From assembly GCF_010614805.1 (NCBI RefSeq), contig NZ_JAAFZC010000001.1, positions 434,001 through 498,000 of the forward strand: a stretch of 64,000 nt of DNA, given 5' to 3'. The notes beneath the pieces are model-generated. The model was not told the DNA's origin, searched no databases, and worked only from the letters and a program-made list of their open reading frames with translations. The first letter of the stretch is position 1, and each line of letters starts with the position of its first letter. Shown one piece after another: positions 26,881 to 35,325 of the stretch. The translations under genes and the position numbers were made by a program. Source of the stretch: Pseudooceanicola aestuarii (GTDB lineage Bacteria; Pseudomonadota; Alphaproteobacteria; Rhodobacterales; Rhodobacteraceae).

Positions 26881-28211
26881 AGGTTCAGTCTCCGCGATTG
26901 TCCGGAATTGAAATGGTGGTCCAGCCCCGCCACTGCCCGCGCCTGGGCAAAGGCCTCCAGCCTTGGGTCGGCGCGGTGCAGCAAGGCCGCATCCAGGCGG
27001 GAATCTTTGGCCAGGTAGAAGCGCCCGCCGTGGTCCAGCACGATCCTGTCCAGCTCGGCCAGCAGGGACAGCGCGGCCTCGGTCACCGGGAAATCCAGCG
27101 CCAGGGTGTAGCCCTCCATCGGGAAGGAATGCGCCCCGGTCGGTTGCGGTCCCAGCCGTTTCAGTACCGCCAGGAAAGAGCCCTGCCCGGCCGCCGCGAT
27201 ACGGTTCAACAGCGCCTCCAGCCCGGCGCGGGAGGCATCCAGCGGCAGCACGCATTGGAACTGCGCAAAGCCTGGCTTGCCATAGATCCGGTTCCAGTGC
27301 CCAATGGCGTCCAGCGGGTAGAAATAGCTGTCCCAATCGACGATGGACGGCCCCGCCTTGCGCGCCCCGTTCCAGTGATACAGCGCATTGAACGCCCGCA
27401 GGGTATAGCGGTTCAGCGCCCTCGTCGGGGCATCCAGCGGCACGTTGCGTTTCGCGCGCATCGGCACGTCAAAGGGCCGCGCACGGCGCCAGGACGGGAT
27501 CTGCGCCACCTCCGCATGATCGGCCAGCATGACCAGAGACCGACCCAGCCTGTCACCACCGCTCAGGCAATCGAACCAGGCGACAGCATAGGTGGAATCG
27601 GTCGCGGCCTCGAATATCTGCATCGCCTCGGTCAGATCGCGGGCCGGACGCATGTCCTGCGCAATCCAGCCGGTGGCGACGGGGCGCAGGCGGAACGCGG
27701 CGCGCAGGATCATCCCGGTCAGCCCCATGCCGCCCTGGGTGCGACGGAACAGGTCGACCTCCTGGGTCGCGCTGCACCGGGTGATGGTGCCGTCGGCGCC
27801 CATCACGTCGATCCAGTCGAGGTATTGCCCGAACGACCCGTCGCGGCGGTGGTTCTTGCCGTGCACATCCGCCGCGATGGCGCCGCCGATGGTGATCAGC
27901 TTGGTCCCCGGCGTGACGGCGGGAAACCAGCCGCGCGGCAGGAAGGCGGTGATGATATCGCCCAGAATCACGCCCGCTTCACAGGTCACGCGGCCGGTGG
28001 CGGCGTCGAAGTCCAGGATGCGGTTGAACCCGCGCATGTCCACCGTCGTGTCGGCATTCACCGCGCTGTCGCCATAGGCGCGCCCGTTGCCGCGCGCGAT
28101 CACCGGGCCTTGGGCCAGCAGGTCGCGCAGTGCCGTTTCACTGCGCGGGCGGGCCAGCCGGGCGACCTGCGTCACCGGAAAGCGGCCCCAACCGGAGAGC
28201 GTCCCGCTCAT
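26877..28211 (-). CDS. FAD-dependent oxidase, DprE1-like (polyprenylphosphoryl-ribose 2'-oxidase)
   Basis: 444 residues, close to mycobacterial DprE1 (461). The FAD-binding PCMH domain includes ARGNGRAYGDSAVN and the flavin motif TIGGAIAADVHGKNHRRDGS, near-identical to the mycobacterial wording. The active-site Lys is Lys402 in YLAKDSR. The C-terminal half includes HSFPMEGYTLALDFPV, where mycobacteria have a cysteine (Cys387) targeted by benzothiazinones; here it is Ala371. It oxidises the ribose 2'-OH of a polyprenyl-phosphate sugar. The ATGA overlap with the GtrA gene and the GTGA overlap with the DprE2 gene indicate coupling. Confidence 0.9.
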   Translation of the reverse strand: MSGTLSGWGRFPVTQVARLARPRSETALRDLLAQGPVIARGNGRAYGDSAVNADTTVDMRGFNRILDFDAATGRVTCEAGVILGDIITAFLPRGWFPAVTPGTKLITIGGAIAADVHGKNHRRDGSFGQYLDWIDVMGADGTITRCSATQEVDLFRRTQGGMGLTGMILRAAFRLRPVATGWIAQDMRPARDLTEAMQIFEAATDSTYAVAWFDCLSGGDRLGRSLVMLADHAEVAQIPSWRRARPFDVPMRAKRNVPLDAPTRALNRYTLRAFNALYHWNGARKAGPSIVDWDSYFYPLDAIGHWNRIYGKPGFAQFQCVLPLDASRAGLEALLNRIAAAGQGSFLAVLKRLGPQPTGAHSFPMEGYTLALDFPVTEAALSLLAELDRIVLDHGGRFYLAKDSRLDAALLHRADPRLEAFAQARAVAGLDHHFNSGQSRRLNL

Positions 28212-28621
28212 GCCGCCTGCCCCCCTTGTGCGAAGACAAAACGCCGGTCCAGCCGGTATTTCACCACATAGCCCACGGCCAGCCCCAGCACCGCGCCCAG
28301 TTCGCGCATCAAATCGGTGCCCCAGATCAGCCAGAACGCCGTTTCCGCCCCCCAGAAAATCGCCGTCGTCGCCACGCCCATGAGGGTATAAAGCCCGAAT
28401 TTCCGGCCATGCGCCGCCAGCCCGGCGCTTCGGTCGTCAAAGATCCAGCGTTTGTCGAGGATGTATTTCAGCACCAGCCCCGCGCCGGTTCCGCAAATCA
28501 CCGCCAGCGCAAACCCCACGGCCGCATCGCCCGCCAGCGCCAGCACCGCACGCTGCACCGCCAGATTGGCCAGCGTCGCCAGAACCGCGAACAGGGAATA
28601 CAGAACCACCAGCCGGGTCAC
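28208..28621 (-). CDS. GtrA family membrane protein
   Basis: 137 residues, four membrane helices, with two half-repeats ending in LKYILDKRWIF (about residues 52-62) and VKYRLDRRFVF near the C-terminus. Start is GTG at 28621, overlapping the UbiA stop (GTGA). GtrA proteins are proposed flippases or helpers for polyprenyl-phosphate sugars. In Mycobacterium tuberculosis the GtrA protein Rv3789 is next to DprE1 and is linked to arabinose-lipid handling, so conservation of this pairing supports a role in moving or presenting the arabinose donor at the periplasmic face. Confidence 0.88.
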   Translation of the reverse strand: MTRLVVLYSLFAVLATLANLAVQRAVLALAGDAAVGFALAVICGTGAGLVLKYILDKRWIFDDRSAGLAAHGRKFGLYTLMGVATTAIFWGAETAFWLIWGTDLMRELGAVLGLAVGYVVKYRLDRRFVFAQGGQAA

Positions 28622-30120
28622 AGGTAATTCGCCAGAGCAAAGAACCCCAGGATCCCGGCAAAGCTGACCAGGCTGACCCGGTCACGCGCGGCAAAAACCA
28701 CCGGGTCGTCGTGCATCTGGCCCCGGTGCGTGGTCAGCACGATGCGGCTGATCCAGAACAGCAGGATGCCGCAGATTCCCCACAGCAACGTCGGTTCGGA
28801 ATAAAGCCGGCGCACCGCGTCGCTATCCACGTAAAGCGCCATCACCAGTACCGAAACATAGCCCGACGCCACCGCCATCATCGCGATCAGCGGCCGGTCA
28901 TCGACATGGTAGCCGCGCCCGGCAGGCTGTTCCGTGCCGGTGGCGGCGTTATCCACCAGTTCGGCCTGGCGTTTCACCGCCGCCAGCGCAAAGAAGAAGA
29001 AGCCGGAAAACGTCACCAGCCATTCCGAGATCGGGATCCCCCCAGCCGCACCACCGGCCACGATGCGCAGCGTGTAAAGTCCCGCAAGGGTGCAGATATC
29101 CACGATGGCGCGTTTCTTGAGCCAGAAGGAATAGGCCGTCGTGGCCACGTAATAGACCGCAAGGATGCTCAGGAATTGCGGACCGATACAGATCGCCAAC
29201 GCCACGCCGCCGCCCAGCAGCGCGGGCGCCAGCCAGGTGCCGTGTTTCAACGGCAGGTCGCCGCTGGCGAAGGGCCGGCGGCATTTGCGCGGATGCACCC
29301 GGTCATTCGCCAGGTCCAGAAGATCGTTCAGCACATAGACCGAAGACGCCACCAGGCTGAAGGCCGCAAAGGCCAGCAACGCGGTCAGCACCGCGCCCCC
29401 GCCCCAATGATGCGCGGTGACGAAAGGCAGGAAGATCAGCACGTTCTTCAGCCATTGATGCGGCCGCAGGGCGCGGATCATCGGGCCCCAGCCGCCGCCT
29501 GGGCGATCGATATGACTGATGTCGGGGGCCAGGGCCTCGGCCTTGCGGCGCAGGGCGACGGGGGCGGCGACGGTGATCGCCTCTCCGGCGTCGGCCCAGA
29601 CATGCAGATCGGCACTGCTGTCGCCGGCATAGGCGTAGCGCCCGCGCCCATAACGCTCGTTCAGGAACCTGGCCTTCTCCGCGCCCTTCAGGTTGCGCCG
29701 GCCGTCGCTGCCGTGGGCCTCGTCAAAGAGGCCCAGGTGGGCCGCGACGCCATCGGCGATGCGCTGGTCCGACGCGGTGACCAGCGCGGTGCGCCCGCCC
29801 GCCGCGCGCCAGTCGCGCAGCCGGTCCAGCACGGCGGGTTCATAGGGCAGCGTGGCGGCATCGACGGAGGCGATATCCGACAGCCGCGCCTTCAGCGCCG
29901 CGCGCCCGGCCAGCAGCCCGCGTAGCGCCTGGAACGGCGCGCGCCACGAAGTGCCGAACGCGGCCCAGAAGGTTTCGAACAGCATGTCGGTGCGGATCAA
30001 TGTGCCGTCCAGGTCGCAGACCAGCATGTCCCCCGCCGCCGCCGACAGCTGCGCCGCCTGCGCTGCGCCCGGCTGGGTGGCCGATGCGGGGCCGGTCGTG
30101 CTGTCCTTGGGGTGGTCCAT
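28618..30120 (-). CDS. HAD phosphatase - UbiA prenyltransferase fusion (Rv3806c-like phosphoribosyltransferase)
   Basis: 500 residues. Residues 30-200 are a HAD hydrolase: motif I CDLDGTL (Asp36, Asp38), motif II LVTASD, motif IV YAGDSSADLHVW. Residues about 215-500 form a UbiA-type membrane domain with eight to nine helices. The prenyl-diphosphate-binding motif is NDLLDLANDRVHPRK (265-279), followed by RRPFASG, and a second segment is LKKRAIVDICTLAGLYTLRI. These match Rv3806c, which links 5-phosphoribose to decaprenyl phosphate. The fused HAD domain is well placed to remove the 5-phosphate in the next step. It is the first gene of the operon. Confidence 0.88.
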   Translation of the reverse strand: MDHPKDSTTGPASATQPGAAQAAQLSAAAGDMLVCDLDGTLIRTDMLFETFWAAFGTSWRAPFQALRGLLAGRAALKARLSDIASVDAATLPYEPAVLDRLRDWRAAGGRTALVTASDQRIADGVAAHLGLFDEAHGSDGRRNLKGAEKARFLNERYGRGRYAYAGDSSADLHVWADAGEAITVAAPVALRRKAEALAPDISHIDRPGGGWGPMIRALRPHQWLKNVLIFLPFVTAHHWGGGAVLTALLAFAAFSLVASSVYVLNDLLDLANDRVHPRKCRRPFASGDLPLKHGTWLAPALLGGGVALAICIGPQFLSILAVYYVATTAYSFWLKKRAIVDICTLAGLYTLRIVAGGAAGGIPISEWLVTFSGFFFFALAAVKRQAELVDNAATGTEQPAGRGYHVDDRPLIAMMAVASGYVSVLVMALYVDSDAVRRLYSEPTLLWGICGILLFWISRIVLTTHRGQMHDDPVVFAARDRVSLVSFAGILGFFALANYL

Positions 30121-30340
30121 CCTGCCTGTCCCTGTTCCGGTGCCCGCCTCCCGTCGGCCCGATACGCAGGCCCGGCCCGCTGGGCGGGGTTACAAGGGGG
30201 ATATTGCGTCTGGCAGGCGGAAAAAAGGGAAATGTCGCGGGCAGGCCCATGCGGCGCGGCAAGGCGGCGCGGATGCCACGGACGGATCAGGCGGCCAGCG
30301 GGGGCGGGTGGCTGACCGAAGCCGGCGGCCACCCCGGCCG

Positions 30341-30964
30341 CTACCGCCCCCCGGCGGCCTCCAGCGCGCGGGTGATGATCTGCTTGGCCTGTTCGACCGC
30401 CGTGGCGATATCCATGTCCGAGGTATCCAGCCGCACGGCATCATCGGCCGGGACCATGGGCGCCGCGGCACGGGCGGCGTCGCGGGCATCGCGTTCCCGC
30501 AGATCGGCCAGCACCTGCTCCAGCGTGACGTCGTGGCCGGTGCCCGACAACTCGCGCCAGCGCCGGTCGGCGCGCACCGCATCGCTGGCAGTCACGAACA
30601 GCTTCACCTCCGCATCGGGGCAGATGACGGTGCCGATGTCGCGCCCGTCCAGGACCGCGCCACCCTGACGGCGGGCAAAGGCGCGCTGGAAATCGACCAG
30701 CGCGGCGCGCACGTCATGCATCGCCGCCACGCGGGAGGCGGCGCGGGCCACATCCGGAGTGCGCAGGTCGTTGCGGTCCAGATCTTCGCGCAGCAGCGCG
30801 CGGGCGGCCTCCAGCGGGGCCATGCCGTCCAGCATCTTGCGCCCCGTGGCACGGTACAGCAGCCCGGTATCCAGATGCGCCAGCCCGAAATGCGCCGCCA
30901 CCGCCTTGGATATCGTGCCCTTGCCGGCGGCCGCCGGGCCGTCGATCGCCACCGTGAAACTCAT
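30341..30964 (-). CDS. cmk: Cytidylate kinase
   Basis: 207 residues from ATG 30964, with AAGGAG upstream. P-loop: [29 protein letters not shown] is the CMP-binding start, and DGRDIGTVI together with ADRRWREL forms the lid and base region. It phosphorylates CMP and dCMP with ATP, in the cytoplasm. In Rhodobacterales it usually lies close to aroA, as here (with leuA between them, on the minus strand). Confidence 0.95.
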   Translation of the reverse strand: MSFTVAIDGPAAAGKGTISKAVAAHFGLAHLDTGLLYRATGRKMLDGMAPLEAARALLREDLDRNDLRTPDVARAASRVAAMHDVRAALVDFQRAFARRQGGAVLDGRDIGTVICPDAEVKLFVTASDAVRADRRWRELSGTGHDVTLEQVLADLRERDARDAARAAAPMVPADDAVRLDTSDMDIATAVEQAKQIITRALEAAGGR

Positions 30965-31065
30965 CGCGCCTCTCCTTCTCAGGGGAGGGCAGTCTGGCAC
31001 CTTGCGAACGCCTTGGCCAGCCCCCCGGACAGACGCCCGAGCAGACCCGCCACCCCGAGACGCAA

Positions 31066-31093
31066 GAAGGCCCGCCGGGGATGGCGGGCCTTC
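31066..31093 (-). terminator. Intrinsic terminator after leuA
   Basis: A perfect 11-bp stem, GAAGGCCCGCC (31066-31076) with GGCGGGCCTTC (31083-31093), 24 bases after the leuA stop. The minus strand then reads TTGCG, so the U-run is short but the stem is strong. Confidence 0.75.
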
Positions 31094-31116
31094 GTCAACT
31101 GGGCGTGTATCGCCGA

Positions 31117-32685
31117 TCAGCCGGCGTCCTTGTAGGAAATCTCCTTGGTGTCGCCGCCGGTCTTGTCCCGGCGCACAACCAGCCGGTTCAGCGCGTGGAC
31201 ATAGGCCCGGACCGAGGCCACGACCGTATCCGTATCCGCGCTGGAGCCGGTGACGATGCGCCCGTCCTCGTTCAGGCGAACCGACACGGTCGCCTGCGCA
31301 TCGGTCCCCTGGGTCACGGCGTGGACCTGGTAGAGCTCCAGCTTGGCCGCGTGTGGGAAGATCTCCTTGACCGCGTTGAAGGCCGCATCCACCGGGCCGT
31401 CGCCGGTGGTGGTGGCGGTCTTCTCGGCACCGTTGACGACCATCACCATGTCGGCCTGCTGCGGCCCGTCGGTGCCGCAGACCACCCGCAAGGATTTCAG
31501 CGCCAGGTGATCGGGCGTGGCGTCATCCGAGATGGAGACCAGCGCCAGGATGTCGTCGTCATAGACCTCCTTCTTGCGGTCGGCGAGATCCTTGAACCGT
31601 ACGAAGATGTCGTTCAACTGGTTCTCCCCCAGCTCAACTCCGAGGTTCTTGAGCTTGGAGCGCAGCGCGGCGCGGCCCGAATGCTTGCCCATCACGATAT
31701 TGTCGCCCGTGATGCCGATGTCGGCCGGCTTCATGATTTCGAAGGTCTCGACGTTCTTCAACACACCATCCTGGTGGATGCCGCTTTCGTGCTGGAACGC
31801 GTTCTTGCCCACGATGGCCTTGTTGAACTGCACCGCGAACCCCGAAACGGAGGCCACGCGCCGCGACAGGTTCATGATCTTGGTCGTGTCGATGCCGGTC
31901 GCATAGGGCATGATATCGTTGCGCACCTTCAGGGCCATCACGACCTCTTCCAACGCGGTGTTGCCCGCACGTTCGCCCAACCCGTTGATCGTGCATTCGA
32001 TCTGGCGGGCACCGGCCTCTACCGCGGCCAGGGAATTCGCCGTCGCCATGCCCAGATCGTTGTGGCAATGCGTGGCAAAGACGATGTCGTCCGCGCCCGG
32101 CACCTTCTCGATCAGCATCCGGATCAGATCCGCCGATTCGCGCGGCGCGGTGTAGCCGACGGTATCGGGGATGTTGATCGTGGTGGCACCGGCCTTGATC
32201 GCGATCTCGACCACGCGGCACAGGTAATCATGCTCCGTCCGGGTGGCATCCATGGGGGACCATTGCACGTCGTCGCAGAGGTTGCGGGCGTGGGTCACCG
32301 TCTCGTGGATGCGGTCGGCCATCTCGTCCATGGTCAGGTTCGGGATGGCGCGGTGCAGCGGGGAGGTGCCGATGAAGGTGTGGATCCGGCTGCGTCCAGC
32401 GCCCTTTATGGCCTCCCAACAGCGGTCGATATCCTTGAAATTCGCGCGCGACAGGCCGCAAATCACGGAATTTCGGGAATTCTTCGCGATCTCCGACACG
32501 GCGCGGAAATCCCCTTCGGAGGCAATGGGGAACCCCGCCTCGATGACATCGACGCCCATGTCGTCGAGCAGGGAGGCGATCTCCAGCTTTTCCTCGTGGG
32601 ACATGGTGGCACCGGGGCTTTGCTCCCCGTCGCGGAGGGTCGTGTCGAAAATCAGGACGCGGTCCTGGTCAGATGCATGTGTCAT
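31117..32685 (-). CDS. leuA: 2-isopropylmalate synthase
   Basis: 522 residues from ATG 32685; an in-frame TTG at 32700 would add five residues and sits just after the TTAGGAG site. The TIM-barrel domain shows [25 protein letters not shown], and the metal ligands in [13 protein letters not shown]. The C-terminal regulatory (allosteric) domain begins near residue 400 ([20 protein letters not shown]). It condenses acetyl-CoA with 3-methyl-2-oxobutanoate, the first step of leucine synthesis, and is feedback-inhibited by leucine. Its translation is probably also controlled by the leucine leader immediately upstream. Confidence 0.97.
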   Translation of the reverse strand: MTHASDQDRVLIFDTTLRDGEQSPGATMSHEEKLEIASLLDDMGVDVIEAGFPIASEGDFRAVSEIAKNSRNSVICGLSRANFKDIDRCWEAIKGAGRSRIHTFIGTSPLHRAIPNLTMDEMADRIHETVTHARNLCDDVQWSPMDATRTEHDYLCRVVEIAIKAGATTINIPDTVGYTAPRESADLIRMLIEKVPGADDIVFATHCHNDLGMATANSLAAVEAGARQIECTINGLGERAGNTALEEVVMALKVRNDIMPYATGIDTTKIMNLSRRVASVSGFAVQFNKAIVGKNAFQHESGIHQDGVLKNVETFEIMKPADIGITGDNIVMGKHSGRAALRSKLKNLGVELGENQLNDIFVRFKDLADRKKEVYDDDILALVSISDDATPDHLALKSLRVVCGTDGPQQADMVMVVNGAEKTATTTGDGPVDAAFNAVKEIFPHAAKLELYQVHAVTQGTDAQATVSVRLNEDGRIVTGSSADTDTVVASVRAYVHALNRLVVRRDKTGGDTKEISYKDAG

Positions 32686-32701
32686 GGTCGTACTTTCCAA
32701 T

Positions 32702-32782
32702 TTCTCCTAAGGCCATGGCGCGAGGGGGACACTCCTCTGAGCGGTCGCGCCGAATGGCACGCTCAGAGGCGTGTTAGGAGAA
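32702..32782 (-). promoter_or_regulatory. leuA attenuator: leader hairpin and SD-sequestering helix
   Basis: Two nested helices. The inner one is CCTCTGAGCG with CGCTCAGAGG (32760-32769 and 32734-32743, 10 bp perfect). The outer one pairs TTCTCCTAA from the Leu-codon run of the leader peptide (32774-32782) with TTAGGAGAA (32702-32710), which is the leuA ribosome-binding region. The inner stem begins at the leader stop codon. With leucine present, the leader ribosome finishes and the outer helix can hide the SD; a ribosome stalled on Leu codons would cover one arm and leave the SD free. The structure is seen; the mechanism is inferred. Confidence 0.75.
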
Positions 32783-32855
32783 GAGCCAGGGCGGCACGAC
32801 GAGCGGCGCGCTGATTGCGCGGGCGGGTCGGTGCGATATGGGCCATGGTCGTCAT
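32763..32855 (-). CDS. leuL: leuA leader peptide (leucine attenuation peptide)
   Basis: A 30-residue ORF, MTTMAHIAPTRPRNQRAARR followed by AALALLLTRL and TGA. Five leucines fall in the last eight codons, written CTG, CTT, CTC, CTA, CTC; CTA is a rare codon in such a GC-rich genome. It ends 77 bases before leuA. The codons lie in the arm of a helix that can pair with the leuA SD. No SD precedes its ATG, and a TAGCTATT box lies about 6 bases upstream, with TTTTCA at 32886-32891 (minus), so the transcript may begin at or near the ATG (leaderless). Confidence 0.75.
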   Translation of the reverse strand: MTTMAHIAPTRPRNQRAARRAALALLLTRL

Positions 32856-33057
32856 GCGCGAATAGCTAGCGCAGGGGCGGCGTCTTGAAAACCCCGAAAT
32901 TCCGCTGCGTCCGCGAAAGGATCTTGCGCGCAGGCAACGGCAGGGGGCGCATTGACAGCGGTCCCGGCAATGATCCGGGCGGCGCGAAAGGGCGCGCGCC
33001 CTCTGGTCTCAACGGCGCGGCTGCGCTATCAGCGCGGGGCTTGCACAGGAGGCCCGC

Positions 33058-34404
33058 ATGTCCGCCCATGGCGATCCGATCCCGATGACATCCCGCGCCG
33101 GCGGCCCCCTGACCGGCACCGCCCATGTTCCCGGCGACAAATCCATCAGCCACCGCGCCCTGATTCTGGGCGCGCTGAGCGTCGGGGAAACCACCGTCAC
33201 CGGCCTGTTGGAGGGCCAGGACGTGCTGGACACGGCGCGCGCCATGCGCGCCTTCGGGGCGGAGGTGGCGCGCGACGACGACGGCACCTGGCATATCTAC
33301 GGCGTCGGCGTCGGCGGCTTTGCCGAACCGGACCAGGTGATTGATTGCGGCAATTCCGGCACCGGCGTGCGGCTGATCATGGGCGCGATGGCCACCTGCC
33401 CGATCACCGTGTGCTTTACCGGCGATGCCTCGTTGAACGGCCGGCCGATGGCGCGGGTCACCGATCCGCTGACGCTGTTCGGCGCGCGGGCCACGGGCCG
33501 TGCGGGTGGCCGGCTGCCGATGATGATCGAAGGCGCGCGGACGCCGGTTCCGGTGCGGTATACCGTGCCGGTCCCATCGGCGCAGGTGAAATCGGCGGTC
33601 CTGTTGGCGGGGTTGGGCGCGCCCGGCCAGACCGTGGTGATCGAGAAGGAAGCGACCCGTGATCACACCGAACGGATGTTGGCCGGGTTCGGGGCCCAGA
33701 TCACGGTGGAGCACTCGGACGAAGGTCGCGTCATCACCCTGACCGGACAGCCGGACCTGCGCCCGCAGACCATCGCCGTGCCGCGCGATCCGTCCTCTGC
33801 CGCGTTTCCGGTCTGTGCCGCGCTGATCACGCCGGGATCGGATGTCTTGGTGCCCAATATCGGCCTGAACCCCACCCGCGCCGGTCTGTTCGAGACCCTG
33901 CGCGAGATGGGCGCCGATCTGAGCTATGAAAACCCGCGCGAAGAAGGCGGAGAGCCGGTCGCGGACCTGCGCGCGCGCTATTCGCCCGACATGCACGGGA
34001 TCGAGGTTCCGCCCGAGCGCGCCGCCAGCATGATCGACGAATATCCCGTGCTGTCCGTCGTTGCCGCCTGCGCGCAGGGCATCACAAAGATGCACGGGGT
34101 CAAGGAGCTGCGGGTCAAGGAAAGCGACCGAATCGACGCCATGGCCCAGGGTCTGCGCGCCTGTGGCGTGACGGTGGAGGACGGCCCCGACTGGTGGCAC
34201 GTCACCGGGCTGGGCGCGGGCAACGTTCCCGGCGGCGCGGTGGTGCAAAGCCGGCTGGATCACCGCATCGCCATGTCGTTCCTGTGCCTGGGACTGGCCG
34301 CGCAGGCGCCGGTGGGCGTGGATGACGGCGGCCCGATCGCCACCTCCTTCCCTATTTTCGAAGGGCTGATGGGCGGGCTGGGCGCGCATCTCACGCGCGG
34401 CTAG
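33058..34404 (+). CDS. aroA: 3-phosphoshikimate 1-carboxyvinyltransferase (EPSP synthase), class II type
   Basis: 448 residues with AGGAGG before the ATG. Active-site segments: [67 protein letters not shown], and [21 protein letters not shown] and RDHTE are class II (CP4-like) markers. It makes EPSP from shikimate-3-phosphate and PEP in the aromatic amino acid pathway. It is divergent from the leuA leader. Confidence 0.97.
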   Translation: MSAHGDPIPMTSRAGGPLTGTAHVPGDKSISHRALILGALSVGETTVTGLLEGQDVLDTARAMRAFGAEVARDDDGTWHIYGVGVGGFAEPDQVIDCGNSGTGVRLIMGAMATCPITVCFTGDASLNGRPMARVTDPLTLFGARATGRAGGRLPMMIEGARTPVPVRYTVPVPSAQVKSAVLLAGLGAPGQTVVIEKEATRDHTERMLAGFGAQITVEHSDEGRVITLTGQPDLRPQTIAVPRDPSSAAFPVCAALITPGSDVLVPNIGLNPTRAGLFETLREMGADLSYENPREEGGEPVADLRARYSPDMHGIEVPPERAASMIDEYPVLSVVAACAQGITKMHGVKELRVKESDRIDAMAQGLRACGVTVEDGPDWWHVTGLGAGNVPGGAVVQSRLDHRIAMSFLCLGLAAQAPVGVDDGGPIATSFPIFEGLMGGLGAHLTRG

Positions 34405-34451
34405 GTGTCCGGTAGCTCCGGGCGGATCCTGCGAATTTCTGTAAAGCTGAA

Positions 34452-34478
34452 GCGACGCCAGGCTTGACCTGACGTCGC
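34452..34478 (+). terminator. Possible terminator hairpin after aroA
   Basis: GCGACGCCAGG (34452-34462) pairs with CCTGACGTCGC (34468-34478) around CTTGA with one internal mismatch. It is 48 bases after the aroA stop and lacks a clear U-run. Confidence 0.4.
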
Positions 34479-34499
34479 CTGACGGCAAGGCTGCGGAGC

Positions 34500-35072
34500 A
34501 TGGAACGCATCCTTCTCCTTGCGGCGCTGGCCGTGTCGATGCTGGCCGGCCCCCTGCGGGCGGGCGGTATCTGTGAAGATTTCTGGTACACGCGCAATGC
34601 GGTGATGGACCGGGCCGGATATTGTTTTGGCTCCGCATTGGGGCAAGCGGTGTTCGACAATGGCGATTGCCGGACCAAGCAGCCGGCGCTGTCGCCCGGC
34701 GACACCGCGATGGTGCAGCATATCCAAGCCGAGGAGCGGCGGTTTTCCTGCAAGATCAACACCCGCGCCATCCAGCTGGACCTGCACGACCTGTCGTGGC
34801 GGCGCGCGCTTTCCGATCTGCCCGTGGCCGACCCGATCGAGGGCGGGTGCCTGGGCTGGCAGGGCGGCCCGGTGGTGCTGCGCGCGGGGCATGACGCCTC
34901 ATCGCCCGCCCTGGCAACGATCCAGCCAGGTGACCATGTCGGATTCGGGCATATCCCGGTGGGGGAGTGGACCTATGTCACCCTGCATCCCCCCGGCTGG
35001 GGACCGGTGCGCGGCGCCGGCTGGATGCCGATCCACCATGGCGAATTGCCCTGCGCGAACTACGCCGGATAG
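34500..35072 (+). CDS. Exported protein with YARHG/DUF4453-like domain and SH3-like C-terminus
   Basis: 190 residues. A short signal peptide (MERILLLAALAVSMLAGPLR) is followed by CEDFWYTRNAVMDRAGYCFG and SALGQAVFDNGDC. This W-x-T-R-N...D-R-A-G-Y-C-F-G...F-D-N pattern is that of YARHG-type / DUF4453 domains common in Rhodobacterales. The C-terminal part (ALATIQPGDHVGFGHIPVGEW and the following TYVTL...GAGWMP) resembles a bacterial SH3-like strand set. Likely periplasmic; function unknown. It stands alone downstream of aroA, with a probable hairpin at 34452-34478 between them. Confidence 0.8.
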   Translation: MERILLLAALAVSMLAGPLRAGGICEDFWYTRNAVMDRAGYCFGSALGQAVFDNGDCRTKQPALSPGDTAMVQHIQAEERRFSCKINTRAIQLDLHDLSWRRALSDLPVADPIEGGCLGWQGGPVVLRAGHDASSPALATIQPGDHVGFGHIPVGEWTYVTLHPPGWGPVRGAGWMPIHHGELPCANYAG

Positions 35073-35325
35073 CGGCGCCGTGGACAGATGGCCTTGGCCG
35101 ACGGGTGGGACGATGGATTTCCCGCAGTCGCGCAACGCGTCGTGGATTTGCCACCACTACGCCCGTCCACATCCGACCCAGCCGGCGGCACCCTCGGCGG
35201 GCGGGCAAAGGATGCTCACCCCGGCCGGCATTTGATCGGCCCCGCGCCGCCAAACATCCCCGCCCCACTGCCGCACCAAGGCTTCGCGCCGCCGGAACGG
35301 GCGCGGCCTGCCACCTTCGCTCGGG
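35073..35325. other. Noncoding spacer between the YARHG-like gene and rlmJ
   Basis: 253 bases between two convergent genes. No SD-preceded ORF, hairpin with a U-run, or promoter-like box was found. Open frames crossing it are high-GC shadows. Confidence 0.5.
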
